Of a stretch of 64,000 nucleotides of DNA, positions 52,208 through 60,280 are shown one piece after another. Within the stretch, counting starts at the first letter, position 1. The number at the start of each line of letters is the position of its first letter. The notes beneath the pieces are model-generated. The model saw only the letters and a list, made by a program, of their open reading frames with translations. It was not told where the DNA came from and made no database searches. The translations under genes were made by a program, and so were the position numbers. This DNA comes from Mesobacterium_A hydrothermale (GTDB lineage Bacteria; Pseudomonadota; Alphaproteobacteria; Rhodobacterales; Rhodobacteraceae): NCBI RefSeq assembly GCF_035818635.1, contig NZ_JAYLLH010000001.1, positions 217,583 to 281,582 of the forward strand, in the 5' to 3' direction.

Positions 52208-53674
52208 ATGTTAGGGGTGACGCGCGCGCAGGTGCCCAAGCTCTATCAGCAGGGGCTGGGCCTTGTGGCAAAAGGAGATCACGAGGCCGCAGAGCAGGTG
52301 TTCCGGTCGCTGCTGGTGGTCGCGCCAGAGGTTGCCGAAATCCATTATCAGCTTGCTCGGATTGCGAAATCCGGTGGTGATGCCCCGGCGGCGATCGCGC
52401 ATCTGGAACAGGCGCTGGCGCTGAAACCCAAGGAAACCGCCCTGTGGGAGCTTGCGGCAGAGATCCACGGCTTGGCCGGCGACACCGACCGCGCCGTTGC
52501 AGCGTTTGACGCAATGATCAAGCTGGCACCGGCAGCGTTGAAACCCAAGGTCGAAAAGGCGCATTTTCTGCAAACCGCCGGGGATTTCGAAACCTCGGAG
52601 CGGCTGTTCCGCCGCTTGCTGAAGCAAAATCCCTATGAGGGCGAACTCTATCGGTTGTTCCTGGCCAGCAAAAAGGTGACGCCCAGCGATCCGCTGGTGG
52701 CGGCCATGGTCAAGGCGCTGAAACATCCGCGCATGTCCGAAGCGGGCAAGATGCACCTGAATTTCGCCATGGCCAAGGTGATGGAGGACAATGGCGAGCC
52801 GGCCAAGGCTTTTGCGTTCCTCGACCGGGCCAACGCGCTCCAGCAGAAATCCTTCCCCCGTGACGCGGAGGCCAGTGAACGTGAACGCGTGGGTGTTCTG
52901 GCCGCGCAAGCCCACGGGTTGGACCGGCAGATCGAAGCGCGGGGTACGCCGACTCCGATCTTTGTGACCGGCATGCCGCGTTCCGGCACCACTCTGGTGG
53001 AACGGATCATCGCGAGCCATTCGCTGGTCGAGGCCGGTGGGGAAACCGGGCACGCGATGAAACTGGCCTATCAGAATTTCGGAGTCGGAGAAAAAATACG
53101 CCAGCTCAGGGACATACCGGATGATGCACTGGCGCGCTACGCGGCGCAGTACCGGCGCAGCCTGCGGGGGGTAACGCACAAGGACGCCCTCTATGTCACC
53201 GACAAGTCGATCCGCAGCGAATATGTTTTTGGTTTTGTCCACGCCGCGCTGCCCGACGCGCGGGTGATCGTGGTGCACCGTGACCCGCGGGATATCGCGT
53301 TGTCGATCTACAAGAACTATTTCAAGGATGGCACGCATCGCTATGCCAACGATCTGCGGGACATTGCGGAAACCATCCATGCGTTTCACCAGTCGGTGGC
53401 GCTTTGGAAGGACCGTCTGCCCGGCATGATCCACGAGGTGCAATACGAGGACCTTGTTACCGATCCGGAACCCCAGGCGCGCGCGCTGATCGCGGCGGCG
53501 GGACTGGACTGGGAAGACGCCTGCCTTGAATTCCACAAGGTCAAGGGCACGGTAAAGACCCTGAGCTTCCAGCAAGTGCGTCAACCCATTCACAAGGGCC
53601 GGGCCGAAGCCTGGCGTAAGTGCGAGACCGAATTGAAACCGTTTACAGACGCATGGGAGGCACTGACGACATGA
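52208..53674 (+). CDS. TPR-sulfotransferase fusion protein
   Basis: A 488-residue protein. Residues 1-200 hold tetratricopeptide repeats (QVFRSLLVVAPEVAEIHYQLA, shown in part). The sulfotransferase domain follows: FVTGMPRSGTTLVERIIASH (5'-phosphosulfate loop) and VIVVHRDPRDIALSIYKNYF (3'-phosphate site). It would transfer sulfate from PAPS to an unknown acceptor. It overlaps the YggS gene by 4 bases. Start is ATG 52208, close after the porin terminator. Confidence 0.88.
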   Translation: MLGVTRAQVPKLYQQGLGLVAKGDHEAAEQVFRSLLVVAPEVAEIHYQLARIAKSGGDAPAAIAHLEQALALKPKETALWELAAEIHGLAGDTDRAVAAFDAMIKLAPAALKPKVEKAHFLQTAGDFETSERLFRRLLKQNPYEGELYRLFLASKKVTPSDPLVAAMVKALKHPRMSEAGKMHLNFAMAKVMEDNGEPAKAFAFLDRANALQQKSFPRDAEASERERVGVLAAQAHGLDRQIEARGTPTPIFVTGMPRSGTTLVERIIASHSLVEAGGETGHAMKLAYQNFGVGEKIRQLRDIPDDALARYAAQYRRSLRGVTHKDALYVTDKSIRSEYVFGFVHAALPDARVIVVHRDPRDIALSIYKNYFKDGTHRYANDLRDIAETIHAFHQSVALWKDRLPGMIHEVQYEDLVTDPEPQARALIAAAGLDWEDACLEFHKVKGTVKTLSFQQVRQPIHKGRAEAWRKCETELKPFTDAWEALTT

Positions 53675-54327
53675 GCCTGTCAGAGATCAAGACCCGACTT
53701 GAGAAAGCCTGTTACGATGCCGGGCGCAGCTTGGACGACGTGGCGCTGATTGCTGTGTCCAAGGTCCAGCCGCTGGACCGGGTCGAGGCCGTCCTGTCGG
53801 AAGGGCACCGCCTGTTCGGCGAGAACCGGGTGCAGGAGGCTGCGGGCAAGTGGCCGGAGTTTCAGCAGACATACCCCGATGCACGGGTGCATCTGATCGG
53901 GCCGTTGCAGACCAACAAGGCGCGGCAGGCGATGGGCCTGTTCGAGGCGATCCATTCGGTCGACCGGCCCAAGCTGGCGCAGACGCTGGCGCGGCTGGCG
54001 CAGGAACTGGGCACTTGCCCCGATCTGTTCATTCAGGTCAACACCGGCGAAGAGCCGCAGAAGGCGGGGGTTCTGCCCGCAGAGGCGGATGCCTTTGTCG
54101 CCGAGTGCCGGGGGCTGGACCTGCCGATCCGCGGGCTGATGTGCATTCCGCCGTCGGAAGAAACGCCGTCACTGCATTTCGCGCTGCTGGCGAAGATCGC
54201 CGAACGCAACGGGTTGAGCGGGCTGTCGATGGGCATGAGCCACGATTTCGAACAGGCGGTGGCGTTTGGGGCAACCCATGTTCGCGTGGGGTCGGCCATT
54301 TTCGGCGCGCGCGTGGCGGCGGGGTGA
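53671..54327 (+). CDS. YggS family pyridoxal-phosphate-binding protein
   Basis: A 218-residue PLP-binding protein of the YggS/PROSC family, which keeps PLP homeostasis in the cytoplasm. The PLP lysine is Lys31 (AVSKVQP). HLIGPLQTNK and SMGMSHDFEQAV also fit. It overlaps the sulfotransferase gene by 4 bases, an unusual partner for this housekeeping gene. Confidence 0.93.
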   Translation: MSLSEIKTRLEKACYDAGRSLDDVALIAVSKVQPLDRVEAVLSEGHRLFGENRVQEAAGKWPEFQQTYPDARVHLIGPLQTNKARQAMGLFEAIHSVDRPKLAQTLARLAQELGTCPDLFIQVNTGEEPQKAGVLPAEADAFVAECRGLDLPIRGLMCIPPSEETPSLHFALLAKIAERNGLSGLSMGMSHDFEQAVAFGATHVRVGSAIFGARVAAG

Positions 54328-54330
54328 CGT

Positions 54331-54355
54331 GAGTATTTGGAGAAAGATGAAAGGA
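54331..54355 (+). repeat. dispersed intergenic repeat, copy B
   Basis: The 25 bases gagtatttggagaaag then atgaaagga lie just after the YggS stop and match 46107-46128 at nearly every position. It sits between convergent genes, as copies A, C and D do. Confidence 0.6.
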
Positions 54356-54360
54356 CGCGG

Positions 54361-54870
54361 TCAGCGCGCAAGGTTCGGCGCGACAATCAGTCGGGTGCCG
54401 GGATGGATCATCTGCGCGATCCTCAGCAGGTGGTCGCGGCGAAAGGCGATGCAGCCCGCGGTCGGGTAGCCGGGGCGACGCCACGGATGCAGGAAGATGG
54501 CCGAACCGAGGCCGGGCACGGCATCGGGCCAGTTCCAGTCGGTCAGCAGCACAAGGTCGTACATCGGATCGGCGCGACGCAGGTTTTCGTAGCTGTGCCG
54601 GTAAGGCGCGCGGACGAACTGATTGTAGTCGGGCGCTGAGGGGTCGTCCGACCACAGGTCGCCGGGCAGGATCGGGGCTGCCCAGTGGCTTGGGCGCGGC
54701 ACGCGGTCTGGCCGGTAGAGCATGCCGGTAATGTGGTGCACGCCCACGGGGGTTGTGCCATCGCCTTCGCGTTTTGCCGCGCGGATGTTGCCGCGCCCGA
54801 CGGTGCAGGGCCACAGCCGACCGGCGAACCGCAGCCCCTGTCGGGTGAGGACGAGGTCTGCCGGGCTCAC
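54361..54870 (-). CDS. L,D-transpeptidase (YkuD) family protein
   Basis: A 169-residue YkuD-domain protein. The catalytic pair is His128 (GSAIFLHPW) and Cys140 (YPTAGCIAF), the family's HX(n)GC arrangement. Such enzymes form 3-3 crosslinks or attach proteins in peptidoglycan, but no signal peptide is visible, so export is uncertain. It overlaps ribA by 4 bases. Confidence 0.87.
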   Translation of the reverse strand: MSPADLVLTRQGLRFAGRLWPCTVGRGNIRAAKREGDGTTPVGVHHITGMLYRPDRVPRPSHWAAPILPGDLWSDDPSAPDYNQFVRAPYRHSYENLRRADPMYDLVLLTDWNWPDAVPGLGSAIFLHPWRRPGYPTAGCIAFRRDHLLRIAQMIHPGTRLIVAPNLAR

Positions 54871-55958
54871 AACAGGTGGCCCGATTTCGCGGCCTTGGTG
54901 GCGAGGTACTGCGCGTTGTGCGGGTTGATGCCGACCTGAAGCGGCACACGTTCGGCCACGGTGATGCCGCAGGCTTCCATCATAGCGATTTTCGCGGGGT
55001 TGTTGGTCAGCAGGCGGACCGCGGAAAACCCCATGCGGCGCAGGATTTCCGAGCCGATGCGGAAATCGCGCTCGTCATCTTCGAAGCCAAGGCGGTGGTT
55101 GGCGTCGACGGTGTCGAAGCCCTGGTCCTGCAGCGAATAGGCACGCATCTTGTTGGCAAGGCCAATGCCGCGGCCTTCCTGGTTGAGGTAGAGCAGCACG
55201 CCCGCGCCTTCCGCGCCCATCTGACCAAGGGCCGCGTTCAGTTGCGGGCCGCAGTCGCATTTCAGGCTGCCCAGAAGGTCGCCGGTGAAACAGGCGGAAT
55301 GCAGGCGCGACAGCACGGGGTGTGCGCGGTCGGGGCGGCCGATTTCGATGGCATAGTGCTCTTCGCCACCATCCTCGGGGCGGAAGATGTGCAAGCGCGC
55401 GTTTTCGGCGGCGCGCAACGGGACTCGGGCGGAAATGACTTCGTGCAGCACGGGCGCGGCGGAGAGCGCGGGGCCGGTTTCCACTGCATCGACAAGGGTC
55501 AGGTTTTCGGACCTGGCGAGCGCGTCGGCGTCGTCAAGCGCAACCACCACCGCGGCGGGGAGCAGACGCGCGGCTTTACACAGAAGGATCGCCAGCCGGT
55601 GCAGGTCTGCCGGCCCCTCGCGACGGGTGGACAGGGGGCCTTTCATCGGCACACGCAGGTCATCTGCCGGGTCGGCCAGCGCCTGCACCCAATCAAGGGT
55701 GGCGTCCGACGGCAGTTGCACCCGGGCCAGGTCACCGTCGTAGGCGCGGGCCTTCAGCGTGGCGGCGCGACGGTCGGTCAGGGCCAGATCCGCGGTGCCG
55801 GGCAGGGCGCGCAGGTCCGCCAGACGGGTGGATGACAGGGTTTCCGTCGCGGCCATTATGGCCGCACCAGACGGGCCGCGCAGCACAACGGGCACCCCCA
55901 TGCGCAGGTCAGCGCGAGCGCGGGCAAGGATATCCGAGGCGTCGGGGGCAAGGGTCAT
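54867..55958 (-). CDS. ribA: GTP cyclohydrolase II with N-terminal extension
   Basis: A 363-residue protein. The C-terminal half is GTP cyclohydrolase II, the first step of riboflavin synthesis: zinc ligands Cys223, Cys234 and Cys236 (HSACFTGDLLG, LKCDCGPQ), YLNQEGRGIGLANKMRAYSL, and RLLTNNPAKI. The N-terminal 170 residues lack obvious DHBP synthase (RibB) active-site motifs and may be a degenerate fusion. ATG 55958 is chosen; upstream residues are not conserved. No other rib gene is nearby. Confidence 0.9.
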   Translation of the reverse strand: MTLAPDASDILARARADLRMGVPVVLRGPSGAAIMAATETLSSTRLADLRALPGTADLALTDRRAATLKARAYDGDLARVQLPSDATLDWVQALADPADDLRVPMKGPLSTRREGPADLHRLAILLCKAARLLPAAVVVALDDADALARSENLTLVDAVETGPALSAAPVLHEVISARVPLRAAENARLHIFRPEDGGEEHYAIEIGRPDRAHPVLSRLHSACFTGDLLGSLKCDCGPQLNAALGQMGAEGAGVLLYLNQEGRGIGLANKMRAYSLQDQGFDTVDANHRLGFEDDERDFRIGSEILRRMGFSAVRLLTNNPAKIAMMEACGITVAERVPLQVGINPHNAQYLATKAAKSGHLL

Positions 55959-56108
55959 GGCCGTTGCGATAGCCTTTGCGCTGAAACATTTCCACCGCAA
56001 TCTGTAACATTCGGTCCCCCGGTACACGAGGGCGTGAAACGATTGCAGCAAATCTTGTCCAGTTGTGAGCCGTGCCACATCTGACTGTGAACAAGAAGGA
56101 GGACACCG

Positions 56109-56795
56109 ATGGCTCAGCTCAAGAATATTCTTCTGGTAGACGACGATGACGACCTGCGCGAGGCCTTGGCCGAGCAGCTGATCATGACCGAAGACTTCGA
56201 GGTTTTCGAGGCCGAGAACGGCGCGCATGCCATGGGCCGGGTCAAGGACCAGTTGTTCGACCTGATCATTCTTGATGTGGGCCTGCCGGACACTGACGGG
56301 CGCGAATTGTGCAAGCTGATGCGCAAGCAGGGGGTCAAATCGCCGATCCTGATGCTGACCGGGCACGATTCCGATGCCGACACGATCCTTGGCCTCGATT
56401 CGGGCGCAAACGACTATGTCACCAAGCCGTTCAAGTTTCCGGTGCTGCTGGCCCGGATTCGCGCCCAGCTTCGCCAGCATGAGCAATCCGAAGACGCGGT
56501 ATTTGGCTTGGGGCCCTACACCTTCCGGCCGTCGGTCAAGATGCTGGTCACCGAAGACGACCGCAAGATCCGGCTGACCGAGAAGGAAACCAACATCCTG
56601 AAGTTCCTGTACCGGTCGAACGGCGGCGTTGTGCCGCGCGATACGCTGCTGCACGAGGTGTGGGGCTATAACGCCGGGGTTACGACCCATACGCTGGAAA
56701 CCCACATCTATCGTTTGCGCCAGAAGATCGAGCCAGATCCGTCGAATGCCCGTCTTTTGGTCACCGAGTCCGGGGGGTATCGTCTGGTGGCCTAA
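56109..56795 (+). CDS. OmpR-type response regulator (CenR-like)
   Basis: A 228-residue response regulator. The receiver domain has DDDDD acidic pocket, the phospho-acceptor Asp56 (LIILDVGLPD), LTGHDSD and KPFKF; the C-terminal winged helix has LTEKETNILKFLYRSNGG and THTLETHIYRLRQKIE. It closely resembles the orphan cell-envelope regulator CenR of Alphaproteobacteria as I recall it. No kinase gene is adjacent. A strong aaggagg site precedes ATG 56109. Confidence 0.9.
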   Translation: MAQLKNILLVDDDDDLREALAEQLIMTEDFEVFEAENGAHAMGRVKDQLFDLIILDVGLPDTDGRELCKLMRKQGVKSPILMLTGHDSDADTILGLDSGANDYVTKPFKFPVLLARIRAQLRQHEQSEDAVFGLGPYTFRPSVKMLVTEDDRKIRLTEKETNILKFLYRSNGGVVPRDTLLHEVWGYNAGVTTHTLETHIYRLRQKIEPDPSNARLLVTESGGYRLVA

Positions 56796-56902
56796 AGGTG
56801 TGGCCAGGTTGATCCATATCAAAGCCGCATTTCGCGGGCATCTTAAATTCACTGTATACCGTCGCATATGCGGGTTATCATATGCACCTCCCTGTTGGAC
56901 TG

Positions 56903-56930
56903 GCCCGGGCCCTGCCCGGGCTATTTTTTT
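56903..56930 (+). terminator. terminator after the response regulator gene
   Basis: An 8-bp stem (gcccgggc / gcccgggc) with loop cct, followed by ta and seven T. It lies 108 bases past the stop. Confidence 0.85.
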
Positions 56931-57001
56931 GCCGGTTTCCGAGGTTGATTTCGGGCCCTGATGCCCGCAGTCTTCGGCCAAGGGCAGGGGAGAGCCGGAT
57001 C

Positions 57002-57408
57002 ATGAAAATGCAGTTTCACCACGTCAACCTGTCAACGGACAACGTGTCGGGAATGGATGCCTTCTATCGTGACGTGATGGGGCTTGCGGTTTGCGAACAA
57101 GACCTGCCTGGGCTGGAAAAAAGCAGGGCTATTCCGGCGACGTGGCGATTGTCATCGATGGCGAGGTGCAGTTTCACCTGGCGCAGAAGGATGTGCTGGC
57201 GGGTTTCAAGACCGGGCAAGTCGTCAATCCGCTGGAACGCGGGCACATCGCGTTCCGCACCGATGACCTTGCGGCGTTCAAGGCGCGGCTGGACGAGAAG
57301 GGCATCCCCTATGCCGACTGGGGCAACCGTGCCGTGAAGGGGTGGGCGCAGATCTTTTTCTATGACCCCGACGGCAACATCATCGAGGTGCACGAAGTCC
57401 AGGGCTAG
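57002..57408 (+). pseudogene. VOC-family (glyoxalase-like) gene with a frameshift
   Basis: The N-terminal half (MKMQFHHVNLSTDNVSGMDA, then FYRDVMGLAV) reads in one frame and the C-terminal half (GYSGDVAIVIDGEVQFHL, then FYDPDGNIIEVHE) in another. Both are clear parts of one VOC-superfamily protein of about 135 residues. The shift lies in a run of six A at 57117-57122; one more A would restore LEKKQGYSGDV. The total length (407 bases) is one base short of a multiple of three. It could be a sequencing error, a recent mutation, or rescue by slippage. A ggagag site precedes ATG 57002. Confidence 0.8.
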
Positions 57409-58268
57409 GGCCCGATCCGGTCGAGCACGTCTTTGCGCCGGTTCCGCGACACCGGGATTTCCGCACCGTTGCTCAGGGTCAGCACGAGGTTGCCGTTCTG
57501 GCGGTCGATGGCCGTGACCGCACCGGCATTGACCCAATAGGACCGGTGGGTCTGCACCCCATGTCGCGCGGCGGGTTGGTTCAGAAAATCCGCCAGACGT
57601 GCCCGGACCAGATCCGTGCCGTCGTCTGTCACGATTTCCACATAGTGTTCGACCGACCGCAAATACAGAACCCGATCCGTCGCAATCGCGCGGTCCTTCC
57701 AGTGAAAGACCGGGTCCGGGGCTGTGGCGGGCCGGGGGGGCTCAAGCGGTGTCGTTGCGGTGTTTTCGGGGGCGAAATCCATGACGCGGGGCAGGACAAA
57801 GGTCTGGATCACCGCCTCGAACACGATCACCAGCAGGCTGTAGCGCACCATGTCGCTCAGGACTTGCGGACCCAGAAGCTCCGGCCGGTTCAGAACCACC
57901 GCGGCCGTCCAGTAGTTCAGCGCCACAGCGGCCACGACCGATGGCACGATGAACAGCGCTGACGGTACCACCGCGCGCGGGTTCTGGGCAAACAGCCAAA
58001 GCGACAATGTGAACAGCAAGATCCAACATATTGCCAGAAAACCAGCGTTGCTTAGCCAGAACAGCACCCGCAGGGGCAGGATCACCTGATGTTGGAACAA
58101 CAGCGGATCGGCCAGCGCAACCAGAATGCTGAACAGGAGAACGGAAATGACATACAATCTTGACGAGAAGATTCCCAAAATCGTCTCTTGTCGAAAGAGA
58201 AACACCCGACCATTCGTGCCAAGGACGCGCAGTTCATGACAATCGGGATTATTTTCGGTGCTGTTCAT
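57405..58268 (-). CDS. membrane-anchored LytTR regulator
   Basis: A 287-residue protein with a short cytoplasmic head (1-35), four hydrophobic helices (about 36-150) and a LytTR DNA-binding domain (about 190-285, with VEHYVEIVTDDGTDLVRARL, HRSYWVNAGAV and LVLTLSNGAEIPVSR). It would bind DNA from the membrane; its target and signal are unknown. It starts at ATG 58268, and its stop overlaps the convergent VOC gene stop by 4 bases. Confidence 0.88.
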   Translation of the reverse strand: MNSTENNPDCHELRVLGTNGRVFLFRQETILGIFSSRLYVISVLLFSILVALADPLLFQHQVILPLRVLFWLSNAGFLAICWILLFTLSLWLFAQNPRAVVPSALFIVPSVVAAVALNYWTAAVVLNRPELLGPQVLSDMVRYSLLVIVFEAVIQTFVLPRVMDFAPENTATTPLEPPRPATAPDPVFHWKDRAIATDRVLYLRSVEHYVEIVTDDGTDLVRARLADFLNQPAARHGVQTHRSYWVNAGAVTAIDRQNGNLVLTLSNGAEIPVSRNRRKDVLDRIGP

Positions 58269-58367
58269 GTCAAAAACGGACTGCGTCAGGGTGAATGTGA
58301 GTGTGTATGTTAGCGAACGATCCCCGGAGGAGGCAATCCATCCGGCTCTGTGAATGTACCTGGCGGA

Positions 58368-58398
58368 GCCCGGAGACCGTACCTCTCCGGGCCTGTTT
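58368..58398 (+). ncRNA. terminator-like hairpin in the xth leader; possible small RNA or leader
   Basis: A 9-bp stem (gcccggaga / tctccgggc) with loop ccgtacc is followed by ctgttttcc. No + strand gene ends nearby (the VOC gene stops at 57408 and is followed by minus-strand coding DNA), so this is not a normal gene terminator. It lies about 65 bases before the xth start. A small RNA from the 58269-58367 interval, or an attenuator of xth, are both possible. Nothing shows transcription. Confidence 0.35.
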
Positions 58399-58463
58399 TC
58401 CTTGTGGCGGCCCCTTGCATCCGTTGATAGCGTGCGCGGCGACCGATACGGGAAGGAACGCAA

Positions 58464-59252
58464 ATGCCCTTTACGCTTGCCACCTGGAACATCAACTCTG
58501 TGCGGCTGAGAGAGCCGATCGTCACGCGGCTGATGCGCGAAGAGGCGCCCGATGTGCTGTGCCTTCAGGAATGCAAAAGCCCGGTCGACAAGATCCCGAT
58601 GGAGCAGTTCCGGGCGCTTGGCTATGCCCATATCGTGGCACGCGGGCAGAAGGGCTATAACGGGGTCGCCATCCTGTCGAAACTGCCGATCGAAGACATG
58701 GGTGATATGGATTTTGCCGGTCTGGGGCATGCGCGCCATGTGGCGGGGAGGTTGGAGAACGGCTTGGTGATTCACAATTTCTATGTTCCCGCCGGGGGCG
58801 ACATTCCCGACCGCGACCAGAACGAGAAATTCGGCCAGAAGCTGGATTACCTGACCGGTATGCGGGATTGGTTCAAGGCAGAGCGCCCGGAAAAGGCGAT
58901 CCTTGTGGGGGACCTGAACATTGCCCCGCGTGAAGACGATGTCTGGAACCACAAGCAACTTCTGAAGATCGTCAGCCATACGCCCGTCGAGGTCGAACAC
59001 TTTGCGCAAGTGATGGAGGCGGGCGGCTGGGTTGACGTGACCCGCAAGGACATTCCCGCAGGTCCGCTTTACAGTTGGTGGAGCTACCGCGCGCGCGACT
59101 GGGATACGGCCGACAAGGGGCGGCGGTTGGATCACGTCTGGGCGACGCCGGATATTTCAGGCGCCACCCATTCCAGCCGGATCCTGCGCGATGCGCGCGG
59201 TTGGGAAAAGCCATCGGACCACGCGCCCGTCTTTGCGACGGTTGATTTGTAG
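58464..59252 (+). CDS. xth: exodeoxyribonuclease III
   Basis: A 262-residue ExoIII/APE1-type DNA repair nuclease that cleaves at abasic sites and degrades 3' ends. It has WNINSVRLREP, CLQECK (metal), YNGVAIL, VGDLNIAPREDD and RRLDHVWATPD (with Asp-His, near residue 220), and ends in the SDHAPVFA motif. An agggaagg site is upstream. It may be regulated by the hairpin noted upstream. Confidence 0.94.
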   Translation: MPFTLATWNINSVRLREPIVTRLMREEAPDVLCLQECKSPVDKIPMEQFRALGYAHIVARGQKGYNGVAILSKLPIEDMGDMDFAGLGHARHVAGRLENGLVIHNFYVPAGGDIPDRDQNEKFGQKLDYLTGMRDWFKAERPEKAILVGDLNIAPREDDVWNHKQLLKIVSHTPVEVEHFAQVMEAGGWVDVTRKDIPAGPLYSWWSYRARDWDTADKGRRLDHVWATPDISGATHSSRILRDARGWEKPSDHAPVFATVDL

Positions 59253-59344
59253 ACGCGGCTGATGCCACGGGCCATGCCCCTTGCAACACTGGGTGCCATG
59301 CGCCATCTAAGGGACAACACCCATTCAGATATGGAGTTTGGAAT

Positions 59345-60253
59345 ATGATGGAACTGGGTACTGCTCCCGCCGGTAACGACCTGATCAAGGATGTGTCCGA
59401 GGCGGACTTCATGGCCGAGGTGGTCGAGCTGTCTCAGACCGTGCCGGTCATCGTGGATTTCTGGGCGCCATGGTGCGGCCCGTGCCGCCAGCTTGGCCCG
59501 GCATTGGAGGCAGCGGTGAAGGACGCGCGCGGTGCCGTGCGCATGGCCAAGGTCAACGTCGATGAAAACCAGATGATCGCCGGGCAACTGCGGGTTCAAT
59601 CGATCCCGACGGTCTATGCCTTTTGGCAGGGTCAGCCGGTGGACGGTTTCCAGGGTGCGCTGCCTGGCTCTCAGATCAAGGCGTTTGTCGACGGCGTGAT
59701 CGAAAAATCCGGCGGGGCCGCTGGCGGCGGTCTGGAGGATGCCGTGGCCGAGGCCGACGCGATGCTGGAAGACGGGGCCGCGGTAGACGCCGCGCAGGTC
59801 TATTCCGCGATCCTGGGCGAAGACCCCAAGCACGCTGGCGCCTATGCCGGGCTGGTGCGCGCGCATATTGCCATGAACGATCTGGACCAGGCCGAAGCAA
59901 TCCTGAACGGGGCCCCGGCCGAGATTTCGACCGCGCCGGAACTGGAAGCCGCCCATGCCCAGCTTGTGCTGGCGCAGAAAGCCGCCAATGCCGGTCCGGT
60001 GGCGGACTTGCAAGCCAAGGTCGATGCCGACCCGAACGACCATCAGGCGCGGTTCGATCTGGCGCAGGCGCTTTATGCCAAAGGCGAAGGCGAAGCCGCC
60101 ATAGACCACTTGCTGGACCTGTTCCGCCGTGATCGCGAATGGAACGATGGCGCTGCCAAGGCAGAGCTGTTCACGATCTTCGAAGCCCTCAAACCCAACG
60201 ATCCGCTGGTTCTGAACGGGCGGCGCAAGCTGAGTTCGATGATATTTGCCTGA
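59345..60253 (+). CDS. thioredoxin-domain co-chaperone (YbbN/CnoX-like)
   Basis: A 302-residue protein. The N-terminal thioredoxin fold (residues 20-130) has the active WCGPC motif, unlike E. coli CnoX which lacks the resolving Cys. The C-terminal half (from about 135) is a TPR-like helical region. It is likely a redox-linked holdase that hands substrates to DnaK or GroEL, inferred from the family. Start is ATG 59345 (a second ATG follows). It begins the LON/Trm112 gene run. Confidence 0.87.
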   Translation: MMELGTAPAGNDLIKDVSEADFMAEVVELSQTVPVIVDFWAPWCGPCRQLGPALEAAVKDARGAVRMAKVNVDENQMIAGQLRVQSIPTVYAFWQGQPVDGFQGALPGSQIKAFVDGVIEKSGGAAGGGLEDAVAEADAMLEDGAAVDAAQVYSAILGEDPKHAGAYAGLVRAHIAMNDLDQAEAILNGAPAEISTAPELEAAHAQLVLAQKAANAGPVADLQAKVDADPNDHQARFDLAQALYAKGEGEAAIDHLLDLFRRDREWNDGAAKAELFTIFEALKPNDPLVLNGRRKLSSMIFA

Positions 60254-60280
60254 CCCCGGATCGGGGCTAGGTACGACGAT

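Noticed and set aside
57110..57130. Programmed -1 frameshift in the VOC gene
   Set aside because: The heptamer A AAA AAG is present but its codons are not aligned with the zero frame, and no downstream stimulatory stem was obvious. Kept only as a possible slippage site.
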